A stretch of 37,444 nucleotides of DNA from Verrucomicrobiota bacterium. Lineage in GTDB: Bacteria > Verrucomicrobiota > Verrucomicrobiia > Limisphaerales > UBA8199. Shown here piece by piece: positions 15,280-22,540 of the stretch. Position 1 is the first letter of the stretch. Every line of letters begins with the position of its first letter. A program made the translations under genes and the position numbers. Location of the stretch: contig PSRM01000185.1 in assembly GCA_003176045.1 (NCBI GenBank), positions 1 to 37,444 of the forward strand, in the 5' to 3' direction. The notes beneath the pieces are model-generated. The model was not told where the DNA came from. It did not search any database and saw only the letters and a list, made by a program, of their open reading frames with translations.

Positions 15280-16005
15280 AGAACGGCCAAACAAGCTCCT
15301 GAACCACCCCGCCACCGCGAGTCGTTTGAGACGCTCGATAGAGTGTGTAGGTGAGATGCCGCGGGGACAAACGTCGCGGCAGTTGCCAAGCGTGTGGCAG
15401 CGGAACGCGCCTGCTTCGCCGGATACTGCGGCGAGTCTTTCCGATCGCGCTCCGTCACGCGGGTCAACGATCAGGCTCAACGCGCGGTGAAGCGCCATGG
15501 GGCCGAGATATCGCGGGTGGAGCGTGACGAGCGTGCATGAGGAATAACAGGCGGCGCAATCAATACATTGCGGCTGATGGCTCAGCGCTTTCCATTCCCG
15601 GCCATTGTGCGGAAATCGGTAGAAATCCTGTGCGTTGAGATCTGGCTTGGGTTGGAAGTGTGGGAGGACCCGTTTGTAAGCAGAAAAGAATGGGGCAAGA
15701 TCTACCGCCAAATCGCGTGTTACAGGCAAGTTGCGCAGCGGCTGGACGTGTAAGCTGTCGCCAACGGTGCGGACCAGTGTGCTGCATGCCAGGCGTTCGC
15801 GACCGTTCACGACCATTGCGCACGAGCCGCACATGCCGACACGGCAGGAATAGCGGACGGCCAAGTCAGGGCAGGGGCCACGCTGCAAGGCAAGGAGAGC
15901 GTCCAGGATGCTCGCTTTTTCGGCTACCTGGATTTGGTGCTCCTCGAGACGCGAGGGGGATTGGCCCGAAGCGCTGCGGGTGACGCGAATCGAAACAGCC
16001 AGCAT
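15274..16005 (-). CDS. sdhB: Succinate dehydrogenase/fumarate reductase iron-sulfur subunit
   Basis: 243 residues, full length. The [2Fe-2S] ligands are Cys54, Cys59, Cys62 (YSCRVGMCGSC) and Cys74. The [4Fe-4S] and [3Fe-4S] ligands are Cys147, 150, 153 and 157 (CIDCAACYSSC) and Cys203, 209 and 213 (CHTLGNCRDVC). All cluster cysteines of an SdhB/FrdB protein are present, so it is competent to pass electrons from SdhA to the membrane anchor. It is the third gene of a minus-strand series: two small unknown genes lie immediately upstream (23-base gap) and sdhA lies downstream. The last residues and the TAG stop fall at the edge of a decamer repeat. Confidence 0.94.
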   Translation of the reverse strand: MLAVSIRVTRSASGQSPSRLEEHQIQVAEKASILDALLALQRGPCPDLAVRYSCRVGMCGSCAMVVNGRERLACSTLVRTVGDSLHVQPLRNLPVTRDLAVDLAPFFSAYKRVLPHFQPKPDLNAQDFYRFPHNGREWKALSHQPQCIDCAACYSSCTLVTLHPRYLGPMALHRALSLIVDPRDGARSERLAAVSGEAGAFRCHTLGNCRDVCPRGISPTHSIERLKRLAVAGWFRSLFGRSH

Positions 16006-16028
16006 AAGATTTGTAGAGGAGCAGGAAG

Positions 16029-16256
16029 CTATTTCCGCCCGCGATCAATGCGAGGCAATCGTTCTTGTCGTGCCCACACTGCGTAATCCGAAGCCACTGC
16101 TGCTTCGAGGAGAGTTTCCGAACACATTGCCAGGCTCGCGGCTTCCGCGAGTGCGTCCTGATACCTTCGAAGCATCTCAGGCCTCTGGGACGCTTCGCAA
16201 GTGCGAAGGTCGTAGAGGGCACCGTGCAGTCGAGCGATATACTCAGGCCGCGGCAT
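16029..16256 (-). CDS. Hypothetical protein upstream of sdhB
   Basis: 75 residues, predicted soluble and helical, rich in Ala, Arg and Leu (RYQDALAEAASLAMCSETLL). I recognise no family. It is probably real: its ATG lies inside the last codons of the preceding gene (14-base overlap), its stop is 23 bases before sdhB, and all four genes read the same way. It has no membrane segment and no metal motif, so it is not a missing SDH anchor. A role linked to SDH is only a positional inference. Confidence 0.55.
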   Translation of the reverse strand: MPRPEYIARLHGALYDLRTCEASQRPEMLRRYQDALAEAASLAMCSETLLEAAVASDYAVWARQERLPRIDRGRK

Positions 16257-16656
16257 TGAAGATCCGCTGCCGCGTCGCCTCTATTTCAGCAGGAGGAAAA
16301 TCAGAATGACGGCTGCGCTGCAGAATCCGCAACAGCTCCAGTGAGGCCTCAAGCGTCTCGATAGTTTGGCCAGAACCTGAGATATCGGCACGATTGGTCT
16401 TGATCTGATGGAGGAGCCAGCCACCGCATCCGATCCCCAGATTCAAGACAACTTCGTGAAGCGCTAGGGCCTCCGATGAAGGTGGGTCGAAAGTGATGAG
16501 ACTTTCGTCCAGCTCGCGGCACAAATCAACGAGGTCGAGCCAGGATACCACTTGGGCAACCAACGGGAGGTCCGGGGTCTGGACCCGCCCCGCGAGGCGT
16601 CCGGCCAGACGTCCCGCCAGCCTGTTTTCGACTGCCTCGGAAATCGCGATGCTCAT
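16243..16656 (-). CDS. Hypothetical protein, first of two small coupled genes before sdhBA
   Basis: 137 residues, no recognised family. The N-terminus has a short internal repeat (RLAGRLAGRLAGR), followed by a mostly helical soluble region (VVSWLDLVDLCRELDESL; EALALHEVVLNLGIGCGGW; ETLEASLELLRIL). There is no signal peptide or membrane segment. The end overlaps the start of the 75-residue gene by 14 bases. It starts 59 bases after the ankyrin gene stop on the same strand. Translational coupling and direction place it in the sdhBA transcription unit; its function is unknown. Confidence 0.6.
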   Translation of the reverse strand: MSIAISEAVENRLAGRLAGRLAGRVQTPDLPLVAQVVSWLDLVDLCRELDESLITFDPPSSEALALHEVVLNLGIGCGGWLLHQIKTNRADISGSGQTIETLEASLELLRILQRSRHSDFPPAEIEATRQRIFNAAA

Positions 16657-16715
16657 GAGAGAAATTTGCCAGCATCAGCCAACCATGGCAAGTCCCAGCG
16701 TGGAGACGAAACGCT

Positions 16716-18725
16716 TCAGGTGCTGACGAAGACGACGCCCTGAAAATGTTCCGCCAAGTAGCCTTCGAACTCAATATCGAGCTTGCGCCCCGGCTCGTAC
16801 TGCAAACCAAATGCCGCTACGACAAACTTCTCATCTTCAGCCAGCATCTCAAGGCGCTCGGTGCTTGAGGGTTCGTCCTCGTCGGTTTTGGCTAACTTCT
16901 TTTTTGCCCAGGCTGGGGCTTTGTCGCCCATTGCTTCCACCATATCGGCCAGCATGTCGCGATCCCAGCCCGCATCGGTTGATTTCTTTCCATCAGGTTC
17001 GACCCTCAGTATTGATGCGGCATCCGAAGTATCGCTGTACTCGATGGACAGAACAGAAGCTTTGGCGGCTTTCGCAAGGCCAACGGCGAATTTGGCGATC
17101 TTCTTAGAATCCTCAATCCAGCGCCGCGGAGGAGTGACTTGAAAAACATTGCACCATTCCATGCCTTCGGGGCGCGCGACGACAAAAGAACGCGGGCCGG
17201 GCATTAGTGATACACCATAAGCATTGAGTCGTGTTTCGCCTCCGATCAATTTCCCTAGAGCTTGCGCTGTTTTTTCGACAGTTGCTTTCACTAAAAGTTC
17301 GCTGAAGTCGTTCCAACTCCCAACACCAGGCTTAAGCAGTTCCTTTTTTGTTGGTTTGGGCCGACCCGCGCCGAGGCTCTTTAGGTAATCTGCGACCTCG
17401 TATTCTTGATCTCCAAGAGCGCTTGAATAAGCATTATCGGGGAAATCTTCATCCTTTCGAATAGCGTGGAGGTCGGCCCCAGCCGCTAACAAAAGCTTAA
17501 CGACATCGAGATATCCACATCCTGCGGCGTGGATTAGCGGAGTTTTATGGGGATCGTATATGTTGGGATCGGCGCCAGCCTTAAGAAGCAGCGAAACCAT
17601 TTCCGCCGAAGCCGAACAAGCCCAAGTTAGGGGCGTGCCAGAGCCTGGCGGTGGATGAATCCGATTCACATCGCCTCCTGCTGCTATTGCCGCCCGCAAA
17701 GCGGGGACGTCCTCCTCTCGAAGAGCCGCAAACAACTTGAGTGTAGGGCCACTTCCTTTGGCACCGCCGTTTAGGAGTAGATCGCGGATTCGTGCCGCCA
17801 TCGCATCATTATCGGAGGGGTCTTCCAGCGGAACGTCGGTGCCTAGTTTTAACATGAGTTTTCGAATTCTTGGTCCGGTGGTGGCCCTGCCGGATCGGGC
17901 AAATTCGAAATCAAAGTGATCTATCGCGTCATTGCCGTAGTGGTCTGTCAGCGAGGCATCGGCACCTAATTCAAGAAGCGTTTCTACAGCGTTAAAGCTA
18001 TCAATCGGTCCTGGAGATTCCCCTGCAGGCGACCCCGCTGCGCCACTCCGAAAAAGCTTATGCAGAGACTCGGCTTGAGCATTACCAAATTCAATGCCTT
18101 CAACACTGGCTGCGAGCACCATGAGTGGCGTCCTACCGAGGTCATCGCGGGCATTCACGTCGGCGCCAAGTTCGATGAGCGTGCGCAATACGTGCGCCTT
18201 TCCCGATCTAGTCGCATCGTGCAGAACCGTTTCTCGCTTTGCCTCGATCGTGTCGTGTCGCAGTCGAACATCTCCGCCATTCTTAACGAGGAGCTTTAAC
18301 ATTTCCGAAGCGTTATTGGGACGGCGAGCGAGTCGAAACAGCACAATATCTATGTCGGGTTTGACGGTCTGAAGAATGGATTCCAGCAGTTCCAGGTTCC
18401 CCTCGTGACCCGCGTCATAGAGTACGTACTCGATGGCGAGGTCGGATGCTTGCTTGAGATCCACCAGTCGTCGCATCACAGCGACTTGTTGGCAGCGGGC
18501 AGCGATTGCAAAAGGGGTGTCGCCTGGAAATGTGTGTCGCTTCTCGGCGACCGCGCCTGCTTTGAAGAGCACGTCCAATACCTTGTCGGCGCCTTTTTCG
18601 GCTGCGTAGAGCAGGGGCGCTCGCGCTCCAGGTAGTGCTCGGTTGATATTCTTTAATGTCTTGAGCGCTTTGCTGACCGCTTCAGGATCATTAGCTTCGA
18701 TTGCAGCTTTGAGTGCCTTCGACAT
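16716..18725 (-). CDS. Ankyrin repeat protein with unassigned C-terminal domain
   Basis: About 669 residues. Ankyrin repeats cover roughly residues 1-450, with clear units such as GRTPLMVLAASVEG, GSGTPLTWACSASAEMVSLL, LKAGADPNIYDPHKTPLIHAA and GYLDVVKLLLAAGADLHAI. The remaining ~220 residues (from about FVVARPEGMEWCNVFQVTPP to AEHFQGVVF) are a separate acidic/lysine-rich domain I do not recognise. The ATG at 18725 (MSKALKAAIEAND) starts directly with an ankyrin-like helix. An in-frame start at 18827 would add a hydrophobic stretch (FLILIFLLILIP), but that stretch is encoded by a TTAATC-type simple repeat, so I rejected it. The gene is divergent from the fumarase genes and precedes the small genes and sdhBA. 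Such proteins bind other proteins; the partner is unknown. Confidence 0.82.
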   Translation of the reverse strand: MSKALKAAIEANDPEAVSKALKTLKNINRALPGARAPLLYAAEKGADKVLDVLFKAGAVAEKRHTFPGDTPFAIAARCQQVAVMRRLVDLKQASDLAIEYVLYDAGHEGNLELLESILQTVKPDIDIVLFRLARRPNNASEMLKLLVKNGGDVRLRHDTIEAKRETVLHDATRSGKAHVLRTLIELGADVNARDDLGRTPLMVLAASVEGIEFGNAQAESLHKLFRSGAAGSPAGESPGPIDSFNAVETLLELGADASLTDHYGNDAIDHFDFEFARSGRATTGPRIRKLMLKLGTDVPLEDPSDNDAMAARIRDLLLNGGAKGSGPTLKLFAALREEDVPALRAAIAAGGDVNRIHPPPGSGTPLTWACSASAEMVSLLLKAGADPNIYDPHKTPLIHAAGCGYLDVVKLLLAAGADLHAIRKDEDFPDNAYSSALGDQEYEVADYLKSLGAGRPKPTKKELLKPGVGSWNDFSELLVKATVEKTAQALGKLIGGETRLNAYGVSLMPGPRSFVVARPEGMEWCNVFQVTPPRRWIEDSKKIAKFAVGLAKAAKASVLSIEYSDTSDAASILRVEPDGKKSTDAGWDRDMLADMVEAMGDKAPAWAKKKLAKTDEDEPSSTERLEMLAEDEKFVVAAFGLQYEPGRKLDIEFEGYLAEHFQGVVFVST

Positions 18726-18742
18726 AAGTTCGGCCCAAGACG

Positions 18743-18776
18743 GGATTAAGATTAAGAGAAAGATTAGGATTAAGAA
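18743..18776. repeat. GGATTAAGATTAAG simple repeat
   Basis: Imperfect iterations of GATTAAG/GATTAGG in the 119-base divergent gap between the ankyrin and fumarase genes. Read in one minus-strand frame they give a spurious hydrophobic leader. Confidence 0.7.
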
Positions 18777-18844
18777 ACGGAAAAGCGGAAAAAGGGTTGG
18801 TTGACCTTTTTGAGGTCTGGAATACACTGGCTCCTCTCAGCCGC

Positions 18845-19732
18845 ATGGGCGTGACGCAACAGTTTTATGATCTGGTGGAAAATGTCTGCCGTGATCTTTA
18901 CATTCAGTCGCTGAAGGAAATTCCGCCGGATGTAATTGCAGCGATTAGGCGCGCGGCTGAGCGCGAGACGAAAGAGGTCGGGCGGCGGATCTTCTCACAT
19001 TACCTGCAATCAATTGATTTGGGGCGCACACAGAACATGATTGTTTGTCAGGACACGGGAATACCGATTTATTGGGTGGACATTGGAGGCAACCTGGAGA
19101 TCAACGGGGCGCGGCTGACTGAGGCCATAGTGAAAGGAACCGAGCGGGCGACGCGCGAGCATCCGTTGCGGTCGAGCATCGTCTCGCCGCTGGGGCGGAA
19201 GAATCGACAGACCAGCACGGGCGAGCGTATTCCGGTCATTCATTACGATTTCGTGCCGGATTCGGACGAGTTGAATATCCTTTTCATGCCCAAAGGATCG
19301 GGATCTGAAAACATGTCGTTTCTGAAGATGTTGGTTCCGGCCGATGGCGTCGCGGGCATCAAACGGTTTGTGCTGGAGCAGGTGGTTGGCGCTGGAGCAA
19401 AGCCGTGTCCGCCGACGATTGTTGGTGTGGGTATTGGGGGCTCGTCGGATTTGTGCATGAGCCTGGCGAAGAAGGCGACGACGCGGCCGTTGGGCAGCAA
19501 GAATCCAGATCCAGAGCTGGCCGCGATGGAAGAGGAATTGCTGGGGGCGATTAACCAGACGGGCATCGGACCGCAGGGATTGGGTGGGGATACGACGGCG
19601 CTGGCGGTGCATATTGAGTCGGCATGGACGCATATTACGTGCAATCCAGTGGCGGTGAATCTGCAATGCTGGCGAGCGGAACGGCGGCGGGCGAAGATTT
19701 GGCCGGATGGACGGACGGAATTGGGATTTTAA
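18845..19732 (+). CDS. Class I fumarate hydratase, alpha (N-terminal) subunit
   Basis: About 295 residues, matching the alpha subunit of two-subunit iron-sulfur fumarases and L(+)-tartrate dehydratases (PF05681). Conserved features are the start QQFYDLVENVCRDLYIQSLKEIPPDV (in parts), VCQDTGIP with a cluster cysteine, the GSGSEN motif, KPCPPTIVGVGIGG with a second cysteine, and HITCNPVAVN with a third. It binds the [4Fe-4S] cluster and, with the beta subunit, interconverts fumarate and malate. The context (SDH anchor and dicarboxylate symporter) favours fumarase over tartrate dehydratase. The ATG at 18845 fits the family N-terminus; a TTG at 18797 would add 16 residues. The stop TAA abuts a CGCTAAT decamer array. 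Confidence 0.92.
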   Translation: MGVTQQFYDLVENVCRDLYIQSLKEIPPDVIAAIRRAAERETKEVGRRIFSHYLQSIDLGRTQNMIVCQDTGIPIYWVDIGGNLEINGARLTEAIVKGTERATREHPLRSSIVSPLGRKNRQTSTGERIPVIHYDFVPDSDELNILFMPKGSGSENMSFLKMLVPADGVAGIKRFVLEQVVGAGAKPCPPTIVGVGIGGSSDLCMSLAKKATTRPLGSKNPDPELAAMEEELLGAINQTGIGPQGLGGDTTALAVHIESAWTHITCNPVAVNLQCWRAERRRAKIWPDGRTELGF

Positions 19733-19764
19733 ACCGCTAATTAACACTAATTAACGCTAATAAG
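19732..19764. repeat. CGCTAAT/CACTAAT decamer array between fumarase subunit genes
   Basis: AACCGCTAAT, TAACACTAAT, TAACGCTAAT and AAG. The stop codon of the alpha-subunit gene (19730-19732) overlaps its first base. The beta-subunit GTG follows nine bases after its end. Confidence 0.8.
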
Positions 19765-19773
19765 AAGCTTCTT

Positions 19774-20364
19774 GTGGCCGAGTATAGATTTAAAACTCCC
19801 TTGAGTGAGAGTGATGTCCGCCTATTGAGAGTCGGGGATTCGGTGTTGCTGGATGGGATCGTCTATGGGGTGCGGGATGCGAGTATGATCCGGGTGTTTG
19901 ACAAAAAGGTCGCGCCGCCTGTGGATTGGAGAGGAGCAGCTCTGCTGCACACTGCGCCGAATGTGGAAAAGATCGGTCCTGGGAAATACAAGCCGCTTTC
20001 AGTTGGCACGACCACAAGCATGCGGATGGATCGTTTCACCGAGGGCTTGCTGCATGATTATGGGGTCCGAGCGATTTTGGGGAAAGGTGGGATGTCTGCA
20101 ACATCTGCTGAAGTGATGGCGAAATATGGCGCATGCTATTTAAGCGTCACCGGAGGAGCGGCGGCGATGCAGACTTTGCAGATCGAAGAGATCGAACAGG
20201 TTTATTGGGAAGACTTGATGCCTGAGTGCTTATGGCAATTTCGAGTGCGCGGTATGGGGACGTTGACAGTTGGGATTGATGCGTGCGGGGGGAATTTGCA
20301 AGCGGAGGTACAGACGCGGGCGCAGGAGAAAGTGGCCGAGTTACTAGCGAAAATGAGGAGTTAA
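19774..20364 (+). CDS. Class I fumarate hydratase, beta (C-terminal) subunit
   Basis: 196 residues, matching the fumarase/tartrate dehydratase C-terminal domain (PF05683). Signatures are LRVGDSVLLDGIVYGVRDA, ALLHTAPNVEK, VGTTTSMRMDRF (substrate-binding region), ILGKGGMS, GACYLSVTGGAAA and VYWEDLMPECLWQFRV. It completes the enzyme made by the upstream gene. The start is a GTG at 19774; no ATG fits the family N-terminus. Its TAA stop is the first TAA of a GTTAAAT array that fills the gap to the SDH anchor gene. Fumarase alpha, fumarase beta and sdhC appear to form one operon. Confidence 0.92.
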   Translation: MAEYRFKTPLSESDVRLLRVGDSVLLDGIVYGVRDASMIRVFDKKVAPPVDWRGAALLHTAPNVEKIGPGKYKPLSVGTTTSMRMDRFTEGLLHDYGVRAILGKGGMSATSAEVMAKYGACYLSVTGGAAAMQTLQIEEIEQVYWEDLMPECLWQFRVRGMGTLTVGIDACGGNLQAEVQTRAQEKVAELLAKMRS

Positions 20365-20417
20365 ATAGGTTAAATGAGTTAAATCGTTAAATTGTTAAAA
20401 AGGTTAAAACGTTAGAA
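20360..20417. repeat. GTTAAAT array, copy 1
   Basis: Irregular 7-10 bp iterations of GTTAAAT/GTTAAAA between the fumarase beta gene and the SDH anchor gene, containing the stop codon of the former. A stretch shared with copy 2 at 28591-28641 begins GTTAAATAGGTTAAATGAG. Confidence 0.8.
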
Positions 20418-20428
20418 CGGAACCAGAT

Positions 20429-20905
20429 TTGGAAAAACGATTTCAGTCTTATCGGGGCACGTGGGCGTGGCTGGTGCAGAGGATCAGCGCCGTTGCTCTG
20501 TTCCTGCTGATCCCGGTGAAGATCTATTCGGGGTGGGCGGCGGCGGGCGTCCAGGTGCCATTCCCGAAAACCGCACAGGTCCATATAAATGCTGTGCTGG
20601 ACATAGCGTTGCTGCTCTTTTTTCTGCTGCACGGGCTTTATGGGCTGCGGATCATCTTGATTGATGTTGGAGCTTTGAGGGAGGACTCGTGCTTTTGGCG
20701 TACGCTGGCATTGGCGCTGGTATTGTTTGGGGCGACGATTTGGTTCGTATATATAAAGGCGCCCAAGCGGGTTTCGCCTTATGTGCTGCGCGATGGCTAC
20801 GATTGTGGTCGGGAAAGATTCTTCTTACAGAAGGAAACAAAGGAAACGAAGAAGGGAGCTTTGTTTCCTTCATTTGAATCTGTTGAGAAATTGCGGAGCT
20901 CCTAG
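20429..20905 (+). CDS. sdhC: Succinate dehydrogenase membrane anchor (cytochrome b-type) subunit
   Basis: 158 residues with three predicted membrane helices (about 14-34, 55-80 and 89-110). The N-terminal RGTWAWLVQRISAVALFLLIP matches the SdhC/D family start, in which the R-x-S segment lies near the quinone site, and HGLYGLRIILIDVG carries the conserved haem-ligating His and Asp pattern. It anchors SdhAB and reduces quinone. Only one anchor gene is visible. The start is TTG at 20429; an in-frame stop lies upstream and no ATG or GTG fits. The C-terminal tail (KETKETKKG and onward) is encoded by an AAGGAAAC palindromic repeat and overlaps the convergent symporter gene by four bases, so the ancestral protein probably ended near residue 125. 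It lies behind the fumarase genes rather than with sdhBA. Confidence 0.8.
   Translation: MEKRFQSYRGTWAWLVQRISAVALFLLIPVKIYSGWAAAGVQVPFPKTAQVHINAVLDIALLLFFLLHGLYGLRIILIDVGALREDSCFWRTLALALVLFGATIWFVYIKAPKRVSPYVLRDGYDCGRERFFLQKETKETKKGALFPSFESVEKLRSS
20829..20870. repeat. AAGGAAACAAAG palindrome inside the sdhC tail
   Basis: AAGGAAACA-AAGGAAACG-AAG in tandem, followed by CTTTGTTTCCTT, the inverse of AAGGAAACAAAG. The element is read through as coding sequence by the anchor gene. Confidence 0.75.
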
Positions 20906-22314
20906 TCGCTCTGGGCTGCTTCGGTGGTGACCGTGTTGGGGGCAGGTTGCGGGATTCTTTTGACTGTTGCGGGAGCGCCCAAAGCGCGGGCGGCCTTTGC
21001 GGGATCGAATTCGCGCTCCCATTTGGCGACGATCAGGGTGGCGACGGTGTTGCCGACCATGTTGGTCATGGCACGCGCCATGGCCAGGAACCAATCCACG
21101 CCGAGAATCAACACCATACCTTCGACAGGAATGGTCTTCATTGAAGAAAGCGTGGCAGCAAGCGTGATGAAGGCGCTGCCGACTACGGCCGCGGCGCCTT
21201 TTGAAGTAACGAGAGAAACCAGCAACACCGCCAATTCCTGACCAAAAGTCAGATGCGCATTGGTCGCCTGAGCGATAAACAGCGCACCCATGGCGAGGTA
21301 AATGGAGGAGCCGTCCAGGTTGAGCGCATAGCCGGCTGGCAGCACGATGCCCACGAGAGGCCGCGAACAGCCGGCCTGTTCAAGTTTGGCGAGCAATCGC
21401 GGAAATACCGGTTCGGACGATGCCGTGCCGAAAATAATGAATAACTCTTCGCGCACATAACGAAGGAGGCGCCAGAGGCTGATGCCGTTGAGGCGCAGCA
21501 AGGTGCCCAGGCAGAATACGACAAAACAAATACACGTCAGGAAAACGCAGCCCAGCAGCCAGGCCTGCGCGCGCAACGAGCCAATTCCGAATTTTCCCAC
21601 CGTATAGCTCATAGAGCCAAAGACCGCGAAGGGCGCCAGTTTGATGATGAAGCGGATCATGCCCATGAGCGCTTTGGCAATCTGGTCGAGAGCGTGGATG
21701 ACGGGGCGGTTGGCTTCGCCCACGCCGGCCATGGCGATTCCAAACAGCACGGAGAAAAACAGCACCTGAAGGATTTCGCCCTCGGCGAACGCGCCAACGA
21801 CGGTTTTCGGGATCACATTGAGGAGGAACTCGACCAGGAGGTCGGCCATGCCTTTTTGAGGCCCTGTTTCGGCCAGCTTGCTGTGCAGTTCAGTGACGTT
21901 GAGCTTGCTGAGGTCGGCGTTCATTCCCGCGCCGGGCTGGAGGACTTTTGCCACTGTCCAGCCGATGACGAGGGCAAGAGTCGTCATAGCCTCGAAGTAG
22001 ATGACGGCCTTGAGGCCGATGCGGCCGAGCCGTTTGAGGTTGTCCATGCCCGCGATGCCGACCACAACCGTGGTGAAGATAATGGGCGCGATGAGCATGC
22101 GGATCATGCGAATGAAGGCATCGCTCAAGGGCTTGAGTTGAGCGGCCACATCGGGCAAACAGAGCCCGTTGATTATTCCCAGAATCATCCCCACAAGAAC
22201 CCAGAAGTACAGTTGGGAGTAGAACGGGGCGGGCGGGGTCGAGGGAGTTGTGGCGTCCATGCCGGAAGGCGGACCACCCGTTGGGGCGTTGTTTTCTGCT
22301 TGGGCCAGCCGCAT
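20902..22314 (-). CDS. dctA: Dicarboxylate/amino acid:cation symporter, DctA-like
   Basis: 470 residues with the fold of the DAACS family (PF00375). Key motifs are GTASSEPVFPRLLAKLEQ (serine-rich hairpin region), LPAGYALNLDGSSIYLAMG (the NxDG transport motif in its DctA-like form), SKGAAAVVGSAFITLAATL (hairpin 2) and ILGVDWFLAMARAMTNMVGN (final helix with substrate-binding Asp, Arg and Asn). It probably takes up succinate, fumarate or malate with Na+ or H+, which fits the adjoining SDH and fumarase genes. The start at 22314 gives an extended polar N-terminus; an internal ATG at 22260 would match typical DctA length better. It converges with sdhC (four-base overlap) and is divergent from the Gfo/Idh/MocA gene. 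Confidence 0.88.
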   Translation of the reverse strand: MRLAQAENNAPTGGPPSGMDATTPSTPPAPFYSQLYFWVLVGMILGIINGLCLPDVAAQLKPLSDAFIRMIRMLIAPIIFTTVVVGIAGMDNLKRLGRIGLKAVIYFEAMTTLALVIGWTVAKVLQPGAGMNADLSKLNVTELHSKLAETGPQKGMADLLVEFLLNVIPKTVVGAFAEGEILQVLFFSVLFGIAMAGVGEANRPVIHALDQIAKALMGMIRFIIKLAPFAVFGSMSYTVGKFGIGSLRAQAWLLGCVFLTCICFVVFCLGTLLRLNGISLWRLLRYVREELFIIFGTASSEPVFPRLLAKLEQAGCSRPLVGIVLPAGYALNLDGSSIYLAMGALFIAQATNAHLTFGQELAVLLVSLVTSKGAAAVVGSAFITLAATLSSMKTIPVEGMVLILGVDWFLAMARAMTNMVGNTVATLIVAKWEREFDPAKAARALGAPATVKRIPQPAPNTVTTEAAQSD

Positions 22315-22375
22315 GGATATGAGGAACTAACGGAGATGATATGTGTCACAAGATGCAATCACAAGCAGGCAGATT

Positions 22376-22507
22376 CAAACACCAAACACCAAACACCAAA
22401 CTCCAGAGAAACACCAAGCTTCAAACTCCAAAAGTCCCCGCTCGCAGCCATTGAGCTTTGGTGTTTGGAGTTTCCCTGGTGTTTGGAGTTTGGAGTTTGG
22501 TGTTTGC
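22376..22507. repeat. Long inverted repeat built from CACCAAA/GGTGTTTGGAGTTT words
   Basis: The left arm (22376-22432) is made of CAAACAC heptamers and CAAACTCC. The right arm (22451-22506) is their inverse, GGTGTTTGGAGTTT repeated. A following CTTTATCCGTG also occurs after the similar element at 34345-34466. It lies in the divergent gap before the Gfo/Idh/MocA gene. Confidence 0.85.
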
Positions 22508-22540
22508 GCATTCGCCCCTGGTGCTTTATCCGTGGAGGCA

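Noticed and set aside
18726..18827. Membrane/signal segment before the ankyrin repeats
   Set aside because: The hydrophobic stretch is a frame through a GATTAAG simple repeat and overlaps the possible TTG start of the fumarase gene.
19010..19747. 245-residue minus-strand frame opposite the fumarase alpha gene
   Set aside because: It is arginine- and histidine-rich with no recognisable domain, the usual antisense shadow of a GC-rich gene.
22343..22540. N-terminal extension of the Gfo/Idh/MocA protein
   Set aside because: It is encoded by the CACCAAA inverted repeat, while the Rossmann motif follows directly after the ATG at 22541.
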